Shown here: positions 10,721-21,379 of the stretch, piece by piece | How the letters are laid out: the number at the start of each line of letters is the position of its first letter | Position numbering within the stretch: the first letter of the stretch is position 1 | From: Ichthyophis bannanicus | Taxonomy: Eukaryota; Chordata; Amphibia; Gymnophiona; Ichthyophiidae | Assembly (NCBI GenBank): GCA_033557465.1 | Contig: CM066031.1 | Location: forward strand, 171,151,043-171,215,042 | DNA: 64,000 bases | Reading direction: 5' to 3' | The notes under the pieces: model-generated | Seen by the model: the letters and a program-made list of their open reading frames with translations, nothing else | The model's database searches: none | What the model was told of the DNA's origin: nothing | Translations under genes and position numbers: made by a program

Positions 10721-12593
10721 CCCAGGGAGATATGGTATCCATAGGGGGTCAACTACGGGATTTTTACCCTGCCTGGGTCCAGATTACGTCAGACCGGTGG
10801 GTGCTGGAGATTATTCAAGAAGGTTATGCGTTGGAGTTCCAGAGGCCGCTGAAGGATTCTTTCATACGGTCTCCGTGCAAAGCGCCATTCAAGAGCGCCG
10901 CGGTGAGAGAGACGGTAGAAAGACTACTCGGCCTCAACGCAGTGGTACCTGTGCCTCCAGACCAATGCGGATTAGGTCAATACTCCATTTACTTTGTGGT
11001 CCCGAAAAAGGAAGGGACATTTCGGCCGATTCTAGACCTCAAAAGAGTAAATCGTTGTCTGCGTGTGTCGCATTTTCACATGGAAACTCTGAGGTCGGTG
11101 ATCGTGGCAGTGAGGAAAGGGGAGTTCCTTACTTCCCTCGACCTGTCGGAAGCATATTTACACATTCCTATTCAACAGGACCATCAGAAATTTCTCAGAT
11201 TTGCAGTTCCTCTCGGTCATTTTCAGTTCCGGGCATTGCCATTCGGTCTAGCTACAGAACCACGGACGTTCACCAAGGTGATGGTCGTTGTAGCAGCGGC
11301 GTTACGACAGGAAGGCATGCTAGTGCACCCTTATCTGGACGACTAGTTGGTCCGAGCGAAGTTCAGAGCCGAAAGCAAATCGGCTATTGCCCGAGTGGTA
11401 GCATTTCTACAGAGTCTCGGCTGGGTAGTCAATATGGCAAAGAGCAAGTTGGTTCCATCACAACGGTTAGAGTACTTAGGAGCTCAGTTCGATATGAACA
11501 CGGGAAGAGTATTTCTGCTGCCGCAGTGAACGCAGGAATTGCGGAAGCTAATCGGACAATTTATGTGCAGAACAGCTCCCACAGCGTGGCATTATCTGCA
11601 GTTGCTCGGGACCATGGCGGCAACCCTAGAACTAGTTCCGTGGGTGAGAGCACACATGAGACCATTGTAGAGGGCGTTGCTCAGACGTTGGTCGCATCAA
11701 CGCGATCCTCTGTCATGGAAACTGCCGTGTCCGCCAGAGGCCCAGACAGCTCTTCAATGGTGGCTAATGCCTGGGTGTCTGGAGAAGGGCATGCTGTTGG
11801 AAGCGCCTTGTTGGTCTCCTCTAATGATGGACGCCAGCCTCTTGGGCTGGGGAGCTCATTTTCAAGGAAGATTTGCACAGGGTCAGTGGACTGATCAGGA
11901 AAAGTCCTGGTCAATCAATAGGTTGGAGTTGAGGGCGGTGTCGCTAGCTTTTCAGGAATTTCAACTTTATCTTCACGGCAGCGCAATTCGGGTATTCTTC
12001 AACAACGCGACGGCGGTGGCCTATATCAATCACTAAGGAGGTACCAGCAGTATCCCGATGGAAGCCAAGGCTGAACAATTGTTTGCTTGGGCCGAGGTGC
12101 ATCTACTTGCTTTGTCGGCAGTGCATGTAGCGGGAGTGGACAATGTAGAGACCGACTTCTTGAGTCAGGTGAAAGTGGACCCGGGAGAGTGGGTTCTTCA
12201 TCAGGAGGTGTTTGAGATGTTGGTGTGCCGTTGGGGAACGCCAGTAATGGATCTCATGGCAACATTCCAGTCGGCGAAGGTAGAGCGTTTTTTCAGCAGG
12301 AGAAGAGAAAGGATGTCGGAAGGCTGGATGCTCTCATTCAGCGTTGGCCGGAAGAGCAGCTCTTGTACGTGTTTCCACCTTGGGTGCTAGTAAGAAGGGT
12401 GCTGCAGCGCATAGAGCGGCACAAAGGACAGGTGATGCTGATAGCGCTGGATTGGCCAAGGCACCCTTGGTACGCGGACCTGAGGAGACTTTTAGTAGAG
12501 AAGCCATGGTGTCTTCCTCTTCGGATAGATTTGTTGTCTCATGGTCCACTCCACATGCCTCACGTAGATCGGTTCTCACGGCCTGGCTATTGA
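10495..12593 (+). pseudogene. DIRS-A RT / RNase H / methyltransferase-like ORF
   Basis: The RT portion shows FVVPKKEGTFRPILDLKRVN, FLTSLDLSEAYLHIPI (first catalytic Asp) and ALPFGLA, then YLDD followed at once by TAG at 11344 where DIRS-B has Trp. The same frame continues through stops at 11527, about 11668 and 12034. RNase H shows MDASLLGWGAHF and INRLELRAV, but the third acidic site reads FFNNATAV, Asn in place of the expected Asp. The tail VMDLMATFQSAKVERFFSRR, then after a frameshift near 12325 LLYVFPPW and LDWPRHPWYADL, matches the Dam-like segment described for DIRS1-group elements. It overlaps the gag C-terminus in a different frame. Confidence 0.88.
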
Positions 12594-12629
12594 GAGGGCT
12601 AGGTTGAAGAAGAAGGGCTACTCCGCATT

Positions 12630-13643
12630 GGTAATTGCCACCTTTGTTGAAGGCGAGGAAGAGATCTACCTAGCTAGCATATGTTCGCATCTGGCGGATA
12701 TTTGAAGCATGGTGTGTGGAATGGCGGTCCGAGGCTTTAAGAGCGTCAGTTCCGCTCGTGCTGGCATTTTTACAAGATGGATTGGTTAAGGGCTTAGCTG
12801 CCGCTTCTTTGCAGGTACAGGTAGCAGCGTTGTCCTGTTATAGAGGAAAGATAGGAGGAGAAGGAATAGGTAGTCATCCAGATGTCAAGAGGTTTTTAAG
12901 GGCGGTATCTCTTGAGGCCACCACTTAGACAGGTAGTACCAAAGTGGAGTCTTCCTTTCGTGTTGGAGGCGTTGCGGCAAGAGCCGTTTGAGCCGTTGTC
13001 GAGAGCATCATTGAAGGACCTTACTCTTAAAGTAGTGTTCCTGGTAGCTATCTGTTCGGCTAGAAGACTCTCTGAATTTCTGGCTTTATCCTGTAAGAAA
13101 CCTTTTTTGGCTTTTTATGATACAAAGGTGGTTTTGAGGCCCGTATCATCATTTTTGCCCAAGGTAGTGTCAGCTTTCCACATGAATCAAGTGGCGTCAT
13201 TGCCGGTGTTCAGTGAGAAGCTGGAAGGTTCTTTCACTGGAAAGCTTCATCTCTTGGACGTTCATCAGGCATTAAAGAGGTATATCCGAAGGATGGCGGG
13301 TTTTTGCAAGTCTGATAGGCTATTCGTTCTGTTTGGAGGGCCGAAAAAAGGAGAAGCAGCGTCAAAGGCTTCCATTGCTAGGTGGATTAAAGAGGCCATA
13401 GCGTCCGTTTATGTTATGAAGGGAAAAGCGGTACCGGAAGAGCCAAGAGCTCATTCCACTAGAGCGCAAGCGGCATCTTGGGCTGAGTTCCGTTTGGTAC
13501 CAGCCGTGGAAATTTGTAGGGCGGCTACCTGGTCTTCTTTGAATTCCTTTGTTAAGCATTACCATCTGGATGTTCAGGTGGAAAGGGATACCAGTTTTGG
13601 ATCAGCAGTGCTTCAGGCTGGTCTAGTAGATCCCTCCCGTTGA
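12630..13643 (+). pseudogene. DIRS-A tyrosine recombinase
   Basis: The catalytic domain is open from about 12912 to the stop at 13641. It carries ICSARRLSEFLAL (first Arg), HSTRAQAASWA (the H-x-x-R box) and NSFVKHYHLDV with the presumed nucleophilic Tyr. The N-terminal core-binding half lies upstream at about 12640-12928 (MEWRSEALRASVPLVLAFLQ) in a different register, so one frameshift near 12915 separates the halves. In this class the enzyme inserts a circular DNA intermediate by site-specific recombination. The catalytic residues appear intact although the gene is broken. Confidence 0.88.
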
Positions 13644-13669
13644 TTTATTTCACTGCTCTGTTACATCCC

Positions 13670-13763
13670 CAGAGGTTCGGGACTAGACTGGAGGGACGAT
13701 CAGGAAGTTGAAATTAGACTTACCTGCTAATTGTTGTTCCTGGAGGAACTCCAGTCTAGTCCC
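13670..13763 (+). other. DIRS-A internal complementary region
   Basis: Its first third is the exact reverse complement of the left outer edge (about 6988-7023), through GGACTAGACTGGAGGG. Its last third carries the complement of the right edge (CTGGAGGAACTCCAGTCTAG). Between them is AGACTTACCTGC, whose complement is a consensus splice-donor sequence. This fused copy of both edges templates the missing terminal sequence during DIRS replication. Confidence 0.85.
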
Positions 13764-14037
13764 ATATCCCTCCCTGGTTGATCTGTGTACTAGTGCTTGA
13801 AGCGAATGAGGCATAACAGGTAAAAGTAAGAAGCTTCTAGGCTTGGGGATTATGCTTGGGTCACTATCCTCCATGAAGGGGGAGGGCAGGCCTAAAGGGT
13901 TTCTAATGAAGTTAGTATGGAATAGGGGGAAGGTTGTTAGTCATGGTATTTTCTCACTGAAAAGTTCTAGTTCAGTAGTTTGTTTGTAGTGCTTTTGCTA
14001 CTTAATTGTTGCTCCAGTGAGTCTGCTTTGTCAATAG

Positions 14038-14168
14038 GTTACTGGAGTGAGGAGGCGGATCCTGTGAGGATATACCAGTGTCATCAGAAAAGGATGACGT
14101 TTCTCAGTCTCCAAGCTGCTGGAGGAGGAGTACAACCCAGAGGTTCGGTACTAGACTGGAGCTCCAGG
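14038..14168 (-). repeat. DIRS-A right inverted terminal repeat
   Basis: The arm is complementary to the left terminal repeat at 6998-7124. It ends in CTGGAGCTCCAGGAAC, after which a degraded form of the terminal AAGTCTAATTTC follows. Confidence 0.88.
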
Positions 14169-14299
14169 AACAATAATTAAGTCTAATTTCACCTTCTGCT
14201 AATTCATGGATGTATGGTGCTTGAAGTCAGGATCAGATACTCATAAGTCAAAGCAACATTTTTAAAGATTTTATGGGCAAATTAAGATCCATTGTAAAT

Positions 14300-14700
14300 A
14301 TTGACAAGCCTAGGTATGCCACAATAGGCTAGAATAGGTAGGATTTGCTTTGCCACCTCTTCCGCCTGCAGATCCTCTAGTTTTGATAACACGGGATAAT
14401 TTTGAGAAGTAATCTATGACTGCAAGAAAGGGCTTTCCTTGAAAAGTGAAAAATGTCCATCTTAATCTTCTGCCAAGGTGAAAGAAAGTAGTGTTTATCC
14501 AGGAACCTTTGCTTGTCTTGGGTGTACCTTCTGACATGCTTTGCCACAAGTCGTATAAATCGGTTATACCCTCATTTATTTTGAGCCGGTAAAGACAGTT
14601 CTGTGCTCTTTGCTTGGCTTTTTCTATTCCAGCATGTCATCCGTGTAATCGCGATGGAATCATTTTTGTCATCTGTGAGCATCTATTATAGAATCCTCTA
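14300..14700 (-). pseudogene. Ty3/gypsy integrase fragment
   Basis: On the minus strand a zinc-binding-like block (HAGIEKAKQRAQNCLY, later a CQKVHPRQAKVP-like stretch in a shifted frame) is followed by TFQGKPFLAVIDYFSKLS, the start of a Ty3/gypsy-type integrase core (the VDYFSK motif). Frameshifts are frequent. No RT or protease lies next to it and no LTR was found. It is an old fragment. Confidence 0.65.
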
Positions 14701-14934
14701 AACTAGATTAAAAATACCTTATAGTAGTTGATGTTCTCCTGTGTGCTTTACTAATTTCACCTTCTCGAGTTGGCAAACCAACTATTGAATGGTTATGATT
14801 TGGAGCAACTTTTATGACCAATAGAAACGGCTGCCACCTATACTGCATCATTACACTGCACTGTCCCAGTGTTAGGATCTGTCTTCCTCCCTATGCTCTT
14901 AAGTGCATATCCGTTTTCTTTCAAACATGGCTTG

Positions 14935-15212
14935 TTGTTGAGTGTCATCGAGTCGGTGTTGACTCATGGCGACTCTCTGGATAGTTGTCCTAAACTGTGT
15001 TTGGTTTTCAGTCAGGCAGCTCATAGTTGATAGAGTGGCACCCATAGCTGCTGTTATTGTATAGATCCATCTCATTACTGACCTTCCTCTTTTGCGTTGA
15101 CCTTCTACCTTGCCAAACATGATGTCTTTCTCTAATGATCTCTCTCTTTGCATGATGTGTTGTCATATGAGCTTCTAAAGAAAGGTTAGGTTTGATCTCC
15201 TCTAGAACTGAC
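14935..15212 (-). mobile_element. RTE/BovB-like LINE, 3' end fragment
   Basis: The segment aligns by eye with the 3' end of the fuller RTE copy at 53641-56343. It encodes the ERSLEKDIMFGKVEGQRKRG-type block, then RWIYTITAAMG and the terminal SQHRLDD stretch, and ends in the ACAACAACA-type tail (GTTGTTGTT on the plus strand). Identifiable frames are broken. Confidence 0.8.
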
Positions 15213-15720
15213 TGGGTTTTTTTTTCCTTCGGGCAGTCTTCAGTAACTATATCCACTTTGTAGCTTGTGCTTCTGCTGTTGGGCAGTATGATATGCCGCC
15301 CTGTTTTCTTAGTTTCCTTTGCAGCTATGTTGTCCATGACAAGATCTTCAGCACTGCCACGGGCTATAGGTGCCTGCATCGTGTGCACTTTGTCTGACTG
15401 GTACATTGTCTGGAAGGGGTCGGTCCTCCACGTTTGAGTCCATAAGCAGGGCATTGCTTGTAACTATCCGCAGCACTGAAATTATTTTTCTCTCCATACT
15501 GTGATGATCTGCTTGTGGCTTATTGGCTTTTTGCCCTCTTCATTGAAGGAGTCACTCTTGTGTGCAGTCTTCTTCCAGACACTGACTGGCTTTGTCCTCC
15601 TGCCACAGCCATTACAGAGCTCTTGCCTGCGGAGGGGTCAAGTTGCTTCACCTGAGCTTGTGCGAATTCGGAAGCCGCACGTATCTGTACTGCATATCGG
15701 TGGCACTATGTGTGATATTA
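15213..15720 (-). pseudogene. Possible gypsy gag C-terminal fragment
   Basis: In one minus-strand frame YGEKNNFSAADSYKQCPAYG resembles the zinc knuckle CxxCGxxHxxxxxxCPAYG of Ty3/gypsy Gag, with several Cys lost. A longer frame (to 15454) reads NIAAKETKKTGRHIILPNSR, which I do not recognise. It sits upstream, on the same strand, of the gypsy integrase fragment, with an RTE piece between them. The assignment is tentative. Confidence 0.35.
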
Positions 15721-16352
15721 TCAAGAAGGTGTTTTATTAGTGAAGGCTTTTTAAATTATAGATATAATACATGTATGCTAAATAAATTGTTCTCATATTT
15801 ATTATTGTAAACTGTTTTGCTACCATGTAGGAGGCGATAATTCAATATGATTTTACTTATGAACTTGATGTAATAGAAGGCCAGCAACTTCTCTCTACTG
15901 TTTTTGTCCATTGCTAGCTGGTCTTTCACTAGTGAATCAGTCAGGGCTCTAAAATCACAAGACTGACTCCTCGGTTTCAGCTCTGTAACATCCTCCTCAA
16001 CAGTTTCATGTGTTTCTGCACCCAGGAAGCATAAACATGCCTCTCACGTGTGACGTCTTTTTTTTTTTTTTTTTTCTTTTATCTTGGAATGTACGACATC
16101 AAAATTTTCTCCATGTTGCTGGTTTACTGTCTTCAGCCAGATTCTTTTTCTTGTTTCCTCTTTATCATTGATATTCATAACCATCCAATGCCTCACCACT
16201 CATCTAATTATTGATAATTACTTCTGCCCCCCAACTTTCATATTGTCGGTCAAACATTGGACTTCTAATTCAGCGTTGGCTCTGTTTTTATTAAGGAGAT
16301 TCTAATAATCAGAACAACTTTGAGGAGAAGTGACTTTGGACTTGCCAGAGTA
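15721..16352. other. Unassigned DNA with T-rich tract
   Basis: No gene is recognised. A run of about 21 T near 16053-16074 is followed by TTTTATC. Short open frames on the plus strand are AT-rich and unstructured. Confidence 0.5.
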
Positions 16353-17266
16353 CAGTCAAACCTCGGTTTTCATGATTAATCCGTTCAAAAAAGTCTGACT
16401 AAAACCGAAACGGACTAAAACCGAAGCAAGATTTCCCATAAGAAATAATGTAAATTCAATTAATCCGTTCCAGACACCCAAAAATATTGACAAAAAATAC
16501 ATTTTATAGAGAATAACTATATTTTTACATACAGAAAACAATGAGAAATACATATAAATGACTAATGAAATGGATAAATGAGCATGTAACATCACTTTTA
16601 CCTTTATTGAAGACTTTTGTTGGCATATGGGACGCACTCCAGCCAGCTCCAGCTGCTCTCCCCTCCGGGGATCGAGCAATCACCACCAGCAGCGGAGGTG
16701 GGAACAGCCATCTTGGCCGGCTGCCCAATTGGGGCTCCAGCCTGCCTTGTAAAAGAGAAGCGCCATCGGGCGCTGGGAGAGGGACACACTCCAGCCAGCT
16801 CCAGCTGCTCTCCCCTCCGGGGATCGAGCAATCACCACCAGAAGCGGAGGCGGGAACAGCCATCTTGGCCGGCTGCCCAATTGGGGCTCCAGCCTGCCTT
16901 GTAAAAGAGAAGCGCCATCGGGCGCTGGGAGAGGGACACACTCCAGACAGCTCCAGCTGCTCTCCCCTCCAGGGATCGAGCAATCACCACCAGAAGCGGA
17001 GGCGGGAACAGCCATCTTGGCCATCTGCACAATCGGGGCTCCAGCCTGCCTTGTAAAAGAGAAGCGCCAATAAATATGGAAGACAGTCAATCAGCAAGAA
17101 AATCAAAATAAAGAAAATCCCACTTCTGGCCACAAGATGGTGCTCCATTTTCAACTGTACGAAAACCGAGACAACGTACGAAAACCGGAACAAAATCTTG
17201 ATGAAAAAAGTCAACGAAAACCGAATCGTACGAAAACCAGGGCATACGAAAACCGAGGTTTGACTG
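16353..17266. mobile_element. Non-autonomous pogo/Tigger-like DNA transposon
   Basis: The ends are CAGTCAAACCTCGGTTTTC and its exact reverse complement, each bordered by TA, as expected for the Tc1/mariner/pogo group. The right subterminal part repeats an ACGAAAACCGA-like motif about five times; the left part carries GACTAAAACCGA twice. No transposase is encoded. The interior is mostly a 152-bp tandem repeat. The CAGT..ACCTCG terminus favours a pogo/Tigger relative. Confidence 0.8.
16632..17070. repeat. 152-bp tandem repeat, about 2.9 copies
   Basis: Units start with CACTCCAGCCAGCTCCAG near 16635, 16787 and 16939, an exact 152-bp spacing. Each contains GGGGATCGAGCAATCACCAC and CCATCTTGGCC and ends in GAGAAGCGCCA. 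Few substitutions separate copies; the third breaks off before completing. The long antisense frames across it are products of the repetition and not genes. Confidence 0.93.
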
Positions 17267-17289
17267 TATATTGTAACCCCTCTAGTGGC

Positions 17290-17900
17290 CAGAAAGACCA
17301 GATGCAGCATGGGGGGGGGGGCGGGGGTTGTCTAGCTACAGTGGCTGTGGGGAGACACTAGCGGAGGCTTGGGGGGTGGCCGACTGGCTTCCTGAGTGGT
17401 GATTCTATCTGTGGAGATGTAGCGCTGGGTACATGGGAAGTAGAGGCTTGACTGGCTGTATGGGATGGGGGGGGGGGGGGAGGTAGCAGAGGTTTGAGAT
17501 TTGTGGCTGACTGGCTTCCTGGTGGTGAGCTGTGTTTGCTGGCCAATTGGAGGAGGAGGGAGTTGGTGGTTAGGGCAGAGAAACTAATAGTGGGTGACAA
17601 CAGGATTGGGGGGGGAGACACAGAGACTGGGCAGGGAGGGGAGCTGCTGGCTGTGTATTTCTACCAGTGAGCTGCAGAGGTGCATTAAAGCCTAGATTTA
17701 CTACACCCCCCCCCCCCAAACACGGAATGGGCAAACCGCTTTAGTAAATCAAGCACTAAAGGAGCTGTGGGAGATCTCAGAGGGGATAGTGTTCCCACCC
17801 TGCTCTTCAGCTTGGGGGTAAGCAGGAAGTCTCGGCCACTAGCGTTTAAATTCAAAGAAGATTTGTCGAGGTCTGGAGGTAATCTTGTGTGTACATGCTA
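17290..17900. repeat. Unclassified G-rich dispersed repeat, copy 1
   Basis: G-runs and TGACTGGCTTCCTG-type blocks recur at about 17385 and 17505. Its second half (CTGTGTATTTCTACCAGTGAG through to AAATTCAAAGAAGATTT) matches in order the segment at about 25670-25930. No terminus, tail or coding region is evident. Confidence 0.5.
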
Positions 17901-18174
17901 AAATTTACTGCATAGAGAGCACATAATTTCACATACATGTTAGTCCATTATTTTAGCACAAACTTTGAATAAGCTCTTATATTTAATGGCTACGGCACAG
18001 ATGATGGGAGGTTGCAGCTCATTCCGTGAGATCAGATGTGAAAACATTGAATGGAGTAGGAACCAAGACTGATACTTATGAGGGGGGAGGGGGGAGGAGG
18101 GCGGATCTGAAGAGTCCTGGAGGTGGCGTCCCGATGTTCTGACTAGGCTGCATTGTCCGGATCATCATCATAGC

Positions 18175-18320
18175 TTAAGTTTATTTTTCTTGATATTCTG
18201 CCTTTTCAGAAACACACACCAAAGTGGTTTGCAAGCAAGAGGAAAAAAGAGAGATGGTTTATTTCATTTTCTGTACTGCCTTTCACATTAAGAGCAAAGC
18301 CGTTTACAAAGATTATTAAA
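18175..18320 (-). mobile_element. Two L2-like 3' tails in series
   Basis: Two minus-strand LINE tails stand side by side: one with TTTATTTTTCTTGATATTCT followed by GTGGTTTGCAAG, the next with TTTATTTCATTTTCTGTACTG followed by GCCGTTTACAAAG. Both keep the tail-stem layout but no protein. Sequence beyond 18320 may be their 3' UTR. Confidence 0.6.
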
Positions 18321-20270
18321 AGGAACTCCAAAAAAAACGTATGACAGGAAAGCAAAACAGATAGACGAAGGAGCCAGATCATAATTGAAGAGTGGGAAGG
18401 GAATTGCAATTGGAAAACGTAGAAATTACAGAGAAGAGAAAGGAAATTACAATTTGAAGAACTGGATAAAGTCCTAGTGGGGGTCAGAGCAAAGCAAAGA
18501 ACCGTTGCCGAGAGAAATTGAGCAGTCTGCCTGCGCACTCCAAGCGATTCATTGAAGAACCCTTGTACATCCAGGAGGTGGGTGAAATTTGGGAAGGAGA
18601 AGTTTGTCTTTAGTCTAAGGTCATACACTGTAATGTAGAGCCAAACACCAGGATTTTAACCTTGATTTAAAAGTGGAGTAAGTACAATTGTTTAAGCCCA
18701 ACCTGCAGCAGAAGCAGAGCAATCTTTCAGAAAGTCAGGATGGTGCTTGGGCCTACAGGTCCTGTGAGGCTGCCAAAGAATCTGTCGGCACAGACCCAGG
18801 CACTTATTCTCTTTAACACTGCTGCGGTTTCTGCAGTAGGCTCCTTGGGAAAACCTGAGATTACCTGGATTAGCAACGTAAGAGCTGGCAAGCACCGCAA
18901 AGGACACCATGGGAGAGGAAGAGCAGGAGGGAGAAAATATAAAGGAAAAAGCAGGAGAGGAAGGTTTGCTGAGTAGAAGGATGAGAGGGAATGGATGCTT
19001 TAGTGGAGAGAAGATTATGGGGAATGGATACTGCTAGGAAAAAGTGACAAGCTAATAGGGTAGGAGAGAGAGAGAGAAAGAGAGAGAAAGGGGGATGCAG
19101 GGCAGGGGATGGGAAGAGGGAGAGAGAGGGAGAGCTGCGTGGGAGCGGCTGCCACTATAGCGGAGAACATTGTATCGGAGCCACTGTTGGTAAGTTAGAT
19201 AGGGAGCAGTGATTTGTAATGTTTGCCCTGAACACAGGAAAAGCTGGTCCCAGTACTGCCAGGAACGCTGGAGGCACTGTGGGACCAGGGGGGGGGGGGG
19301 GGGGGAGGCCATCGGAGGGCATTGTTCACAGTGCATGCCATGGCTGTGTATGTCCATTTGGGTATGGTGTGTGTTCTCCTCAGGGTTGGCATAACTATTA
19401 GGCAGACTGGGCACAGCTTTGGGGGTGGCAAAGAGCAGTTGCAGTCAAAGCAAAGCAATAGTTCCTAGTGGTCTCACTAAATGAAAGAACCATCCCTTTG
19501 TACATATTACTCACAGGAAGAGTGGGTAGTTTTCAAATAGACCATTTAGCCAGGTAAATGGCTTTCAGAAATTACCCTAAATTTTACATATAAATATATA
19601 TATTTATGTTTGTATGTATGTATGTAACGTGTGTGTGTGTGACTATACTACCATAAGTTTTATATGTATCAGTAAAAGTTGAACATTGTGTTTCTACATA
19701 TAGGTATAAGACCCTTTAATATTGCTGTTGTACTGTCTGTATATACAATATAATATTATATATATATATAATATATATACACACACAGTACAATATATAT
19801 ACTCTCTCTATATATATATCTATCTATATCTTTATCTATCTATCTATATATATCTATATATATATATAATATAGATAGAGAGATAGATATACATACATAC
19901 GTTTGCCTTGGATGGTCCGAATTATACCTGATTTTCCCACATCCAAGTCAAACGTATAATCTATACGTCCTGGGAATTGAAAATCGACGCCTGTACATGT
20001 AATCTGTATGTATTCCTTACGCTGCTCCCATAATGCCCCAACCCCACCTTTCCATTCTACAAATAGTGCTATATAGTGTAATTTTATAGCGGGGTGTCCA
20101 GGTTTGGGATGAAAAAGGAACCTATTTTATAAAGTCATAGTGACTAGAAATTTTTCTCTTGTGCCTGATATCTTCAGTGCCCCCCCCCCCCCACCTAAAA
20201 AACTTGATTTTGTTACTGCCACAGCAATCCCACCTCCTTCTCCCCATCAGGGACTTCCTCTTTCCTGCAC
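18321..20270. other. Unassigned DNA rich in simple repeats
   Basis: No gene is seen. It contains (GA)n near 19060-19100, a G17 run near 19289, (TATG)n near 19610-19625, and a long TA/CTAT/GATA block at about 19740-19900 that is partly self-complementary. The frame at 19052-19414 minus is a proline-rich reading of the G-run. Confidence 0.55.
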
Positions 20271-20274
20271 CTAT

Positions 20275-20815
20275 GGTTACATGATGCAAGGTTCTGCATT
20301 AGGAACCACCACCCAGGAAAAAGATTTAAGCGTCATCGTGAATAACATGTTGAAACCCTCCGCCCAGTGTACAGTGGCGGCCAAGAGAGCAAATAGAATG
20401 CTAGGAATCATAAGGAAAGAAATGGAGAATAAAGCAAAGGATATTATAATGCCTCTGTATCGTTCCATGGTGCGACCGCATCTTGAATATTGTGTGCAAT
20501 TTTGGTCGCCATTTCTTAAAAAGGATATAGGTACACAGAAGAGCCACCAAAATGGTAAAGGGATAGAAAGATACCTCTATGAAGAGAGGCTAAAAAGGTT
20601 AGGGCTCTTCAACCTGGAAAAGAGATGGCTGAGGGGAGATATGATAGAGGTCTATAAATTAATGAATGGAGTTGAATGGGTCAATGTAGATCGACTGTTT
20701 ATGCCATGAAAATTATAGAAAGACTAGGGGTCATGCAATGAAGCTGCAAGGTAACCTGTTTAAGACTAATAAGAGAAAATATTTTTTCACTCAACATGTA
20801 ATCAAACTCTGGGCT
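20275..20815 (+). mobile_element. CR1 LINE 3' coding fragment
   Basis: It encodes the C-terminal end of CR1 ORF2: TTTQEKDLSVIVNNMLKPSA, then IMPLYRSMVRPHLEYCVQFW, a deleted or shifted section, YEERLKRLGLFNLEKRWLRG, and after a stop a KYFFTQHVIKLW-like block. One frameshift or small deletion lies near 20545. It begins at about the point in ORF2 where the minus-strand CR1 at 21372 stops. Confidence 0.85.
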
Positions 20816-21371
20816 TAACAGAGACGCGTGGGAGACACTCTCCCTTCGCGCCTCTCAAAGCCGGCACGGAGGGCTCAGCCGGGCAGAGGGGGCCCCGCGA
20901 TACAGTCTATGCTGCTGCGGCGGCAGCGGCCAGCGTTTTATTTTTTTTTTATTAAAGTTTACTTGAGCCGATGGGGGGGGACTGGGACTGGAAATGGGCT
21001 GGTGGGGTTAAGACTGGAGTTGGGCTGACACGAAGAAACCAGAAGAAAGTGGCTGGAGCAATTGCAGCTGAAAAAAAATGCACAAAAGGTAGAAAAATAT
21101 CTCTTTATTTTGAATTTATTAATTGGAATATGTCAGCTCTGGTAAATGTTCATCATTAACGTCTGCACTTTGTTTAGTACAAGAGCAAATTAATGTATAG
21201 TTTTATTTCTACAGTGTTGTACATTCCAAGTTTGGCTTTTGGGATTCCCAGTTTAATTATGACGTCAGGGCCAACAGCGCGCAGCTGATCCGGCGTGCTC
21301 ATTTTTATCTTTTCTGGGGGCCCACAATTTTTGTTGGCGTAGGGCCTCACTCAAGGTAAATCCGGACCTGC
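20816..21371. other. Unassigned DNA between CR1 pieces
   Basis: GC-rich at the left (about 20830-20930), AT-rich at the right. No frame has recognisable content. It separates two CR1 fragments in opposite orientation. Confidence 0.5.
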
Positions 21372-21379
21372 CCCCTATA

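Larger units (their letters stand above)
6984..14190 (+). mobile_element. DIRS-A: DIRS-type retrotransposon, degenerate
   Basis: The element has DIRS architecture: inverted terminal repeats of about 130 bp, then gag, RT/RNase H, tyrosine recombinase, and an internal complementary region before the right terminus. The internal region holds the reverse complement of both outer edges, which in DIRS elements templates circularisation. The recombinase replaces an integrase, so no target duplication is expected. The copy is dead: an L2-like LINE splits gag, and the pol frame has several stops and frameshifts. DIRS-C is its closest relative here; DIRS-B and D form another lineage. Confidence 0.92.

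Noticed and set aside
16525..17090. Several overlapping minus-strand frames of 75-152 codons repeating RWRFSFTRQAGAPI
   Set aside because: They translate the 152-bp tandem repeat and have no independent coding evidence.
18692..18976. Possible host exon near 18740-18976
   Set aside because: The frame becomes Arg/Gly/Lys-rich low complexity, and no domain or convincing splice pair was seen.
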